64,000 bases of DNA, taken from the NCBI GenBank assembly GCA_030220185.1, contig JASPKZ010003416.1:186001-250000 (forward strand), written 5' to 3'. This DNA is from Diploptera punctata. Taxonomy: Eukaryota; Arthropoda; Insecta; Blattodea; Blaberidae. Positions within the stretch are counted from its first letter, which is position 1, and every line of letters starts with the position of its first letter. This document shows positions 56,140-64,000 of the stretch, piece by piece. Position numbers and translations under genes: made by a program. Below the pieces are notes generated by a model, which did no database searches, had not been told where the DNA came from, and was given only the letters and a program-made list of their open reading frames with translations.

Positions 56140-56882
56140 TACAGGATGGTCCACTTAATATATTCACCTCCGATAGTGTGTTAAAGATTTCTGATGTACA
56201 AAAAAAAAAAGTAAACTCGAATAACATCGAGGGGGACGTCTGATACATATGATTTTTTTTTCAAAATAAAATAATTATCAAGATATGACGATCAACTTTA
56301 GTTTTTTAAAATGGAAACTACATTAGTGAAATACAGAATAAACTGGAAAGAACACTTGGCAAGGATGACAGAATAGAATACCAAAAGCAGCATACAGCTA
56401 TTCACCACGAGGAAGAAGAAGTTTGGGAAGACCAAGGAAAAGATGGAAACAGCAGCAATTTGGAGCCGGAACTGGCTAGTAAATAATCCAAAACTGTGAT
56501 GAAGAAGAAGAAAATGGAAACTACTTACGTTTTGTGTAACCAATATTGTGTTAGCTATGCCTACTCACAACTGACTATTTTAATTATGTCTGTTAAGTCA
56601 CAGGGACGCTTAAACACAAAAAAATGTCTAACGCACCCTTCCTTATGTCTAGTCTATTAAAATAGTCACTTGTGAGTAAGCATAGCTAACGCAACATTTG
56701 CGGCACAAACGTGTTTCCCATTTAAAAAACGAAAGTTCACAGATCTTGAAAATTATTTGATTTTGAAAAAAAAAATTGTGTATTACATGTCCCCTCTATG
56801 TTATTTAAATTTTAATTGTTTTTTGTACGAGTATATCAGAAATCTTTTACATACTATCGGAGGAGTGGGTCACCCTGTATAT
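56140..56882. mobile_element. Palindromic MITE in intron 1
   Basis: Termini CAGGATGGTCCACTTAATAT and, inverted, CAGGGTGACCCACTCCTCCG pair, followed by CCGATAGT-GTTAAAGATTTCTGAT. The inner arms pair through AACGTRAGTTTCCATTTT and the GTTAGCTATGCCTACTCACA / TGTGAGTAAGCATAGCTAAC region. The CAGGRTG start resembles mariner/Tc-like MITEs. A LINE tail is inserted in the left arm. Confidence 0.8.
56308..56524 (+). mobile_element. LINE tail inserted in the MITE, 14-bp duplication
   Basis: AAAATGGAAACTAC occurs at 56308-56321 and 56511-56524. Between them are about 190 bp with RINWKEHLARMTE, SPRGRRSLGRPRKRWK and a (GAA)n tail, the RTE-like C-terminus in extreme 5' truncation. Confidence 0.95.
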
Positions 56883-57131
56883 ATTCCTTGCTGATATTCG
56901 GTATCTACATCGGATCGATGATGAAGATTTGCAATTTATTTTCGAAAATATTTTCATGAGAAAAACCTTAATAGCTTAATTCCATCGGAATTCGCTAAAA
57001 GTTAACAGGGAGTGAGAAGAGGTTTTTGCATTGAACCAAATGTTATCTGAAAACTAATGAATGTATGCTGAATCATCTAAATGTATAGCCAGTCTTTAAT
57101 TTTATCCAATTATTAACAGAGAACTTTGCAG

Positions 57132-57285
57132 GAACATCTAAACAAAATGCCTAGAACAAGAAGAGTTCGAGATCCATCATACGATACCGACCGCATTGCT
57201 AGATATCGAGGAAGAAATGGCTCGAGAACACAAATGTTTCATTCACACCGTAACAGTTCTTCACGTGCTAACACATGGAAGGATG
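57132..57285 (+). CDS. Secreted cationic peptide gene 1, exon 2 (Arg-rich)
   Basis: The acceptor TTTGCAG| at 57131 opens a phase-0 frame of 51 codons plus one base: EHLNKMPRTRRVRDPSYDTD, RIARYRGRNGSRTQMFHSHR, NSSSRANTWKD. It has 11 Arg and 2 Lys against 1 Glu and 4 Asp, so it is strongly cationic, and R-T-R-R is a furin-type processing motif. The donor G|GTAATA is moderate. If not spliced, the frame adds GNNS and stops at 57297-57299, with AATAAA at 57308-57313, which gives an alternative 80-residue product. The joined frame with exon 1 is open without adjustment. Family unrecognised; an antimicrobial or signalling peptide is possible but unproven. Confidence 0.55.
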
Positions 57286-57299
57286 GTAATAACTCCTAA

Positions 57300-57660
57300 C
57301 CTTTAAAAATAAACCATTATCAGGATTTTAAGTAAAAATTTTTATACATTTTGAAAGACAGTTTCGTAGTACATGCTTGTTGAGCTTTTATTCGTACATA
57401 GTCCAGTATCTTATATTTTAGTAGGTATTAAGGTTTTACAGAGAGCCTTCCGTTTTTATTAAAGAATATTTTTTTGGCATGTTTACATATCACTTTCACT
57501 TTCTGTAGAAGTTTCTGTATGTTTTCCATATTTATCCAGGTTTAGCATCCATAAAGTAGTATCGGAATGTAGACCTAAGTTGAGTTATAAAATATAATTT
57601 TTGTTTCCTAACTTGTTTACCCTTTCTTGGAAATCCCCTACTTATAGCATGATATAGTTT
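57300..57660. other. Intron 2, unassigned part
   Basis: No repeat recognised. It contains the AATAAA that would serve an exon-2-terminated transcript. Confidence 0.4.
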
Positions 57661-57664
57661 GATT

Positions 57665-57980
57665 GCCTCCTTAGGGGCCCACCACAGTGGTACGGGGAGC
57701 GGCGACTCCGAGGTACCTGAACTACCCAGTGCGTGGGGGTAAAGCTGGGCCACCCTGTCTCCAGGAGTAATAAATATGGAGACCTGGTCCTCCAGGTTGG
57801 GGGTTGGGCGTAGGGCTAACAACCCTACCCCATAAAAAAACTACCACGTTGAGAAGCTCAAAATCAATAGCCGGACTGATCTAAGGTAACAACTTGACTG
57901 ACCTAAGAGAATGGATGGTTGTTATGAGGGAGGCTAAGGTCAAACTAAAAGGACCGTCACGCCAATGATGATGATGATGA
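57665..57980 (+). mobile_element. RTE-type LINE 5' region fragment
   Basis: GC-rich sequence GGGGTAAAGCTGGGCCACCC, AATATGGAGACCTGGTCCTC and AACAACCCTACCCCATAAAA, then GAGGGAGGCTAAGGTCAAAC, ends in (GAT)n. I recognise this as the untranslated leader and adjacent region of RTE-type LINEs common in insects, here joined directly to a 3' tail. The minus-strand 96-codon frame over it is not a gene. Confidence 0.55.
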
Positions 57981-58138
57981 TAGTTTGATTGGTTGATTGA
58001 CTGATGATCTCCGTTCGTCCCGCTCGTGACATAGTTCTCCTCTAGTGAGATATTTCTTAACCAGTCTAATATAGTTACACTTATTTCCCTATAGATATCT
58101 ATGAGGTTACGTGTGGTTAGTACATCGCCTCGAGGAGA

Positions 58139-58352
58139 TATCTATTGTTCTTCCACGATGTGTACGGAGCACATGTAAACAGTCACCCAGCTTGATGTCA
58201 TTACATTCGGACCTTTCATTGGTTCACCGGACTCACTGTAAGCGTATGAAGCAGACGCTGGTGCGTTTAACCAATGAAAGGCCCGAATTCAATGACATGA
58301 AGCTAGGCGACTGTATACATGTGCTCCGTATACATCGTGGAAGAACTATAGT
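58139..58352. mobile_element. Palindromic MITE in intron 2
   Basis: ATTGTTCTTCCACGATGTGTAC (about 58143) pairs with GTATACATCGTGGAAGAACTAT (about 58328), and the pairing continues through GGAGCACATGTA, CAGTC and GACATGA/TCATGTC to ACCAATGAAAGG. Arms are about 85 bp with about 10% mismatch, loop about 40 bp. Confidence 0.85.
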
Positions 58353-58424
58353 AGGAAACTAAAGTATACTTGGGTGGTGCTGAATCATTAAATTTTGCAG
58401 AGTCACTATATAGGTTTGGAGTTC

Positions 58425-58592
58425 TTTTAAAAACCCGAAAATCTTCTGACGGGGAATTAATGGCCTAAAATCTTTCCCAGATGACTTGTCCCTTGGATTT
58501 TTCATCCTAAAATTCCATCGACCCCAGCCAGATTTAAACCCGCGACCCTTGGGACTAGAGGTAAGGGACATAACACTATACCACCCAGGTCG
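58425..58592 (-). mobile_element. SINE C, 5' part (in intron 2)
   Basis: Minus strand: GGTGGTATAGTGTTATGTCC, box B GGGTTTAAATCTGG, AAATCCAAGGGACAAGTCA. This covers the first ~165 bp of family C. Confidence 0.85.
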
Positions 58593-58817
58593 ATATGCTT
58601 ACCTATGCTGATAATCTAGAAATTATTTCACCCATAATTTTTCCATTTTTACTCAAATTTACAAGGACATATTTAACTTTTTCTATTTGTTCTAATTCTT
58701 TATTCATAACGTTCATTCTACATTTATTTATACGTATCACTACTGTTTTTGTTTTTATAAATTATCTTTTATTCACTGTGTGTTTATTGTATTGGTGGAT
58801 TTTCATTTTATTTTCAG

Positions 58818-58952
58818 GAAGGAGGATATTCGAAAATGTTTACAGAGATGCTTAAGTTACCTATAGCCATAGTGGAAACTGTCTTCAATGGAATAAAATC
58901 ACTAAGCGGTGACGGGGGTCACAGTTATCCACAAGTTGTCAGGCTGCATTGA
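58818..58952 (+). CDS. Secreted cationic peptide gene 1, terminal exon 3
   Basis: A pyrimidine-rich TTTTATTTTCAG| acceptor at 58817 is followed four bases later by a second AG (58820-58821). Joining exon 2 (phase 1) to the second acceptor gives GGYSKMFTEMLKLPIAIVET, VFNGIKSLSGDGGHSYPQVV, RLH and TGA at 58950-58952, making a 119-residue precursor. Joining to the first acceptor gives GRRIFENVYRDA and a stop at 58853-58855 (88 residues). Exon 1 can also join directly in phase 0 at the first acceptor (69 residues). The long frame looks like an amphipathic helical tail. Which form is used cannot be decided here. Confidence 0.45.
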   Translation, partial: EGGYSKMFTEMLKLPIAIVETVFNGIKSLSGDGGHSYPQVVRLH

Positions 58953-59009
58953 ATAACGAATCATACTGTATGGAAACTGAAAGTATTATAAACTTCAGAA
59001 TTATGTATA

Positions 59010-59019
59010 AATAAATAAA
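59010..59019 (+). terminator. Polyadenylation signal of peptide gene 1
   Basis: Two overlapping AATAAA hexamers lie 58 and 62 bases after the exon-3 stop, followed by an A-rich stretch. The position fits a short 3' UTR. Confidence 0.6.
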
Positions 59020-59560
59020 TTCTTAAAAAAAGAATAGAAATTCGATGGTAATTTAATTAAATCCCCATGCCTACAACACCTTGGCTTAGAAACCGCAATC
59101 TGTTTTTATGCATACACCAATACGCAATACGTTTAATTGCATCGTTTGATAAAACTATTATTACAGGAAGTATAATATCACCTTTTGGAAAGGCAAAATT
59201 CATCAAACTGTCCTAATTAAACCATACAAAACAGTCACTTAGAGCCTTTGCAGGCGACAAGATTCTCCCCTATTCATCCATGTCCAACGCCTTTCTTTTC
59301 CAGGATTATAAGATCTATTCCTTCTAATCTCAGATTTGTTCTGCCTGTTTAACTATTTCCTTCAAGTATCAGTAGTGACTTTAATAATAGGATTATTTAA
59401 CTGTCCAGAGGTGAAAATAAGGTTTGCTGTATAGTTCTGTCTGCTATGAAATTGGGTTTTACATGTAACGTATGAATTGCATCAGTGACTCCACCGTGGT
59501 CTTTACCAGCCTTCACCGCAAGATTTTTTACACTGAATACGTCCATAAGACAAACGAAAT
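59020..59560. other. Spacer, unassigned
   Basis: No gene, exon or known repeat recognised between the polyadenylation signal and the next LINE tail. Confidence 0.4.
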
Positions 59561-59770
59561 ATCTAAGTGCAACATGCAATCAAAGTCAAATGGTAAGGAA
59601 TCAACTGGAAGACCACTGCTTAGACGGTTGAACGGGATTGCTGAGGATGTGTTGATGCTCGTAATTTGTGAATGGTTAAAGATCGTCCAGGAAATAGAGG
59701 TGGAGATCTATTCGGCGAGAAAGAGAGGTTAAACCTGGGCGCCAGGTCTTATGATGATAAAATAATACAG
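59561..59770 (+). mobile_element. RTE-like LINE C-terminal fragment
   Basis: STGRPLLRRLNGIAEDVLML, then VICEWLKIVQEIE and, in the next frame, ERLNLGARS. Resembles the GRPxxRWxDxVxxDL...W...A.DR ending of RTE-like elements. Confidence 0.6.
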
Positions 59771-59879
59771 GATTACTATGATTCATTAGATTTGAAAACG
59801 CTATACTTTCCAAAGTATCACACGTACAAATATGATTGTTATATGAAAACAACCGTAAACTCACCAAGTGTTCTTCACG

Positions 59880-60920
59880 TCTACAAATGTACTATGTATT
59901 CCACTTGGGTCTAACGACACATGTCCAGGCGGTAGTCGAAGTCGTTCCACATATTTTGTAGGATTATTCTGCCAATGGCCATCATTGCACTGAGTGATAG
60001 TTGTGTTCTTGACAGTGGCTACGTAAATAATATCCTTAATATAACTCAATAGGAAGAAGTCACAAGGCGTTAGATCAGTGTTCTGGTAGGCAAAAGGAAC
60101 AGACGAACGAGTACGTCATTTTCACCAGAACATCGAATTCAGCGATACAGAAATTTATCATTTAGGTAGCTATAAACATTAATGTTCTAATGCGAGGTGT
60201 CCCGTTTTGTAGGAAGATAAAATCCCCAGAATCATCAGCCAGTTGTGGAAACAACCACAACCGAAACATATCTAGATAATATATTCCAGTCACAGTCTTC
60301 TCACAGAAGAGAAACGAACCATACGATTTTATCCGTGACATTGCATGGTTAAACACTCACCATAGGAGATTCTCTTTCAAGTAATACAATTAAACGAGAG
60401 TTTTCAGTGCCCAAAAATGTAATCTCTTATTGTGACCATTATCCTTCTCTGTTAAATGGAATGTTGCTTCATAGCTGAATATTAGCTTGGCGGCGAAATC
60501 TTTATCATTCAATGATTCCTACATTTTGGTGGAAAATTCCAGGCTCCGACCAAAAAAATCTGACTTTAAATTTTGCAGGAGTCGTAGACGGTTCCGTTTA
60601 AAATATTATCGTCGTCCCAATATCTTCCATAGTGCTTGTTGAGGCTTGCTCGGATGCTGAATTTTATGGACTTCATAAGAAACTTTCTCGCATTCTCTTC
60701 ACATTTTCTTTGGCGCGTTTTGTCGGCCGGTGCTTTTCCGTTTATACAGACAACCAGTATCCTTAAATTGCCGATACCACTGCAAAATGATTTGTTTACA
60801 TGGCTGTTCTATTCCATATTCTCTTCTGAGAACGCGTTGTACCGAAATAACAAAGAACATATAGCAAGCAAGTTCCAACACAGGAAAACTTTTTTTGTTG
60901 CTTTTTCACAGTTTTGAAAG
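59880..60920 (-). pseudogene. Degenerate Tc1/mariner-type transposase
   Basis: The minus strand begins with a helix-turn-helix (VLRREYGIEQPCKQIILQWY, RQFKDTGCLYKRKSTGRQNA). After stops and shifts it gives FCEKTVTGIYYLDMFRLWLF, DFIFLQNGTPRIR (relic of FQQDGAPPH) and CDFFLLSYIKDIIYVATVKN (relic of LTPCDFFLWGYIKD). Domain order is correct for a full transposase of about 350 residues. It lies between peptide gene 1 and its paralogue. Confidence 0.85.
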
Positions 60921-61084
60921 GTAACTGAACTCATTCAGCCAAATGATGTACATAATGCAAATTTGATGGGATTATAGTTCGTTTCATATATAAATCATAT
61001 TTTATGAATAATACAGCGTTTTGAAAACGAATTTGTAAGGCTTCACGTCCGATGTCTTGACTCTTTTTAAGTTCGTATTCCGGG

Positions 61085-61325
61085 ATGATTGGCCGTGGTC
61101 CAGTTTTCTTTAAACTCGATATTCCATCTACTACTGCGGTAGACATCTTCAGGAGGTTCTACGTGCCCTCTGTGAACTCCTGAACTGTCGGCAGCAGACT
61201 GGCTGAGCATTGGAAACGGTCTCCCTATTTGTAGATTGCTCCCGCAGAATCTCCTGAAGATGTTTACCGCAGTTAATAGATCAAACGTCGAGTTTAAAGA
61301 AAACTGGACCACGGTCATTCAGCCC
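61085..61325. mobile_element. Head-to-head Penelope-like ends
   Basis: Arms 61085-61165 and 61245-61325 pair through GACCGTGGTCCAGTTTTCTT, TTAAACTCGA and CATCTTCAGGAG. On the minus strand the reading PEDVYRSSRWNIEFKENWTT is a 3'-end reading familiar from insect repeats. Compare 33472-34482 and 41851-41946. Confidence 0.65.
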
Positions 61326-61404
61326 GGAAGACTAACTTAATAAGATTCAACTAATCAATCGTTTATAGTAACCCTGTACATTGCCCAAAGCTGCTTCAAA
61401 ACCT

Positions 61405-62094
61405 GAGATGAGAATGGTAATCAGTATTATACCGAATCAGATCCTAGCAGTATTCTTCACACTTCGAAATGTTAAAATAATTGACAATTATTCATTACAG
61501 TTAGAATAACAGGCATTGTAAAAGTCAATTCGGTGCGATAAAACATGATTTAACGAGTGTACTTTAAGAAAAACAGCTCATTATCTCAGTTATTGGTTTA
61601 ATTTAACAATAGCTATTCACAATTATATTTATGTTCAAACATATATAATTTTAAACGTTAATAATCGAAAGCGTGGTATGAAAGGAATCTGAGATAATGT
61701 TGTCGACCCTTTCTCCTTAAGATTTGAATTGCGTCTCTAATTACGTAAACAATTAAAGATCAACGTTAAATAAAAACAATATATCTAGAAACTTTAAAAA
61801 CATATAAAATGACAAAAAAACTGTAACGTTTACACGAAATATTGTGAATTATATTTCAATACATTTAATTAAAACTGTAATGTGTGTTTAATAAACTATT
61901 TTTAATTTAACAAAATGACTGAAATATAATGTAATTTATATAGTCATAAATTTCTTTAGTGAAATATTATCATTGTGTGATTTTCATTTTTATGACTCAT
62001 GAACATTTTTGTATAAAAAGCGTTGGGCATAGCAAATTGAACAATAGCCTACTGTGTTCTTGACGAAAACAATTGACAAAACTAAGATTTAAAA
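61405..62094 (+). promoter_or_regulatory. 5' flank and promoter of paralogous gene 2
   Basis: Homologous to 53250-53898 along its length with small indels. TATA box TATAAAA at 62012-62018, 83 bp before the ATG. The shared sequence stops shortly before 61405, where the two upstream contexts differ. Confidence 0.7.
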
Positions 62095-62169
62095 ATGGAC
62101 TCGTGTTCAAACTGGACGATACTTCTCTGCTTCGTAGTTTTAAGTGTTGGAACTTCCGCTCAATTTGTG
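62095..62169 (+). CDS. Secreted peptide gene 2, exon 1 (signal peptide)
   Basis: The 25 codons MDSCSNWTILLCFVVLSVGT, SAQFV end at GTG|GTAAGA in phase 0. Length, phase and donor are identical to gene 1 exon 1, and the conserved core is SNW-IL-CF-V...GTS-Q. It is free of indels and stops despite clear divergence in flanking DNA, which suggests selection on the reading frame. By analogy with gene 1 the next exon would lie about 3 kb on, beyond the window end. No exon-2 homologue was seen between 62170 and 64000. Confidence 0.6.
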
Positions 62170-62289
62170 GTAAGAAACCGTTATAAAAGGTGATACATAA
62201 TTTCAAATACACATTCTGACAACATTATGTTACACATCATCCAGCAAAATTTAAATTACAGATTTTTTTATTTATTTCAATTTATTCAT

Positions 62290-63050
62290 TTTCTTTACTT
62301 ATTGATAGAAGGCTCTGGATGACGTGTGGCATGTAAAAAGGCCTATAAGGTGAGAGGTTAAACTGAATTATTACCCTGAAGTTTATGACCACGCAGATAT
62401 AAGCCCTCTATAGATCCCTATCCTGAGCTAATAATTTCCTGTATAACTCATTTCCCCTAAACCATGGTTAATATTATTATATCCCCATTCTTCGTCTATT
62501 TAATGGTGCTTACTTTCGTGTGCTGTCTTTTTTTTGTGCAAATTTGAGTATTTTCTTCAAATCGAAAACATTTGCTAGCCACATTATTAAGATTAGAATT
62601 TATTGTACTTTCAGTTTATCTTATTTTATATTTTTATTTAGTTTTTTATTATGAACTATATTTTAGAACAGTATTTTTAACCAAATGGCCTAAATGGAGT
62701 TCCGCCCTTTTTTATTCTCCATTCGTGCCATATTCCCTGTACATCGCAATATATGGTACTTAGCTGTTATTATTACATTATATTATTATTATTATTATTA
62801 TATCTGGTTTCTCATAAATCTAGTATACTGTAGTTCACTAATTTTTGCTTTATTCATCTGTCAGTTCGTCTTTCTTTTGTTCAAAAATTTTGCTAAATAT
62901 TTTATTTTCTAATTCTCGTAATCTTTTCTCCTCTCTCAAAGTAAGATGTCATGTTTCGCAATCATACAGTACAAATGGTAGAATCGCCGTTTCATTATAT
63001 TTTTGCATTTCAACCCCAGCTACCCCAACACTGCTGGAATAATAATTAGT
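62290..63050 (-). mobile_element. Degenerate RTE-like LINE
   Basis: TGACCACGCAGATATAAGCC, TAGATCCCTATCCTGAGCTA, and farther on GAGAGGAGAAAAGATTACGA (minus) match the subfamily-1 LINE with many indels and an internal (TTA)n run near 62784. Confidence 0.7.
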
Positions 63051-63079
63051 ATATACATAATTTTGTATTAAAATAAAAT

Positions 63080-63770
63080 AATACTTACTTACTCACTGGC
63101 ACTATCGAACCCGTAAGTTCATGGCCGCGCGGATATAAGCTCTCCATATATCCCTATCCTGAGCTAATGTTTTCCAATCATTCCCTGTATAATCTACTTC
63201 CCTCAAATCACAGTTAATGTTATTCTCCCACTTCATTCTTGGTCTACCAACTGGGCGTTTTCCCTCTGGCTTTCCTACAAGAAGCTTCCATGCAAGTCTT
63301 TCATTCCTCATATGTGCAACATGTCCTGCCCATCGCAGTCTACGAGACTTAACTGTTCTTATTATGTCTGGCTTCCTATAGAGACCATGTAGTTCTTGTT
63401 ATGTAGTCTTCTCCATTCACCTGTCTGTTCATCTCTCTTTGGTCCAAACATTTTCCTAAGTACTTTATTCTCGAATACTTGTAATTTCCTTTCCTCCCTT
63501 AAAGTAAGAGTCCATGTTTCGCACCCATATAATATAACTGGTAGAATAATAGTTATATATATATTCAGTTTAACGTTTTTTGAAAGGAGTTGGGACATCA
63601 AGAGTCTCTGCAATGCATAATAACACGCATTTCGAGAATTGAGCCTATGTTTAATTTATTTGTGCATCTCATTCCTATTTGTGATTGTTGTTCCTAGGTA
63701 TTTGAATTCAGCCACTTCCTTAAAATTTCCCTCATTTGTCATTAGCTGTCCATTTCCATTATATAATGTA
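63080..63770 (-). mobile_element. RTE-like LINE 3' fragment (subfamily 1)
   Basis: Two frames: KLNIYITIILPVILYGCETW, KLQVFENKVLRKMFGPKRDE, then MRNERLAWKLLVGKPEGKRP to AAMNLRVR, separated by one frameshift near 63395. It ends in a (GTAA)n tail on its 3' side (63086-63093). It extends to the KVAEFKYLG-equivalent region near 63700, making it the longest subfamily-1 copy here. Confidence 0.9.
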
Positions 63771-64000
63771 TTTATTCAAATCAATTAAGCTTGAACATTA
63801 AAATTCAAATTTCCATCCGCGCCAGCGAACATTCGCGTTCGGCTTGACGGAGCGTTCTACATTCTGTGTTCATCTATGTTAACCCTGCTAACACCAGCTA
63901 CTACATTACAGATGAGTTCACGCATGCGCATGTAATGCATTTGATGTGTGCCTGCTACGAACAGCGATAACCATGAATCGAATGAAGTTTCGACCTATCG
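63771..64000. other. Unassigned, intron of gene 2 if real
   Basis: A relatively GC-rich, unassigned stretch (63810-63980) with no acceptor-flanked open frame that I can support. Confidence 0.35.

Noticed and set aside
57532..57822. 96-codon minus-strand frame
   Set aside because: It is antisense to the GC-rich RTE leader fragment.

Overview
The window looks like a piece of a large, AT-rich, intron-rich insect genome, most likely cockroach-like (Blattodea). That placement is inference: there are dozens of 5'-truncated non-LTR retrotransposon tails of the 'GKPEGKRPVGRPRMRWENN' type, several tRNA-derived SINE families, Penelope-like ends, and very long (TTA)n and (CTAT)n arrays. There is no prokaryotic gene organisation. 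Nearly every open frame over 60 codons is transposon-derived or a chance frame.

Layout. 1-25 kb: LINE tails, SINEs, small foldback elements, a 0.5-kb (CTAT)n array, a 0.6-kb near-perfect palindrome (6.4-7.0 kb), a Helitron-like element (18.2-19.1 kb) and a tandem array made from a LINE 3' end (23.7-25.1 kb). 25-43 kb: a TTAA-flanked DNA element (25.7-26.6 kb), a degenerate MADF-domain remnant (31 kb), a head-to-head Penelope-like palindrome (33.5-34.5 kb), a CR1/Jockey-like LINE end (35.5-36.2 kb) and a Tigger/pogo remnant (38.8-40.1 kb). 43-53 kb: Penelope-like GIY-YIG remnant, many LINE tails, a Jockey-type RNase H fragment, and one isolated exon of a cellular gene: an immunoglobulin I-set half-domain on the minus strand (50168-50300).

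53-62 kb holds the most gene-like locus. A TATA box and a 25-codon signal-peptide exon (53899-53973) are followed by an arginine-rich exon (57132-57285) and a terminal exon (58818/58822-58952) with a polyadenylation signal. All are in compatible phase and predict a small secreted cationic peptide precursor. About 8.2 kb downstream the promoter and first exon recur as a diverged paralogue (62095-62169), whose remaining exons lie beyond the window. So this is at least a two-member tandem family of unrecognised secreted peptides. Its introns and spacer carry mariner, LINE, MITE and SINE insertions.

Many insertions are nested and can be ordered by their target-site duplications. All coordinates for degenerate repeats are approximate, judged by eye; no alignments or database searches were run.
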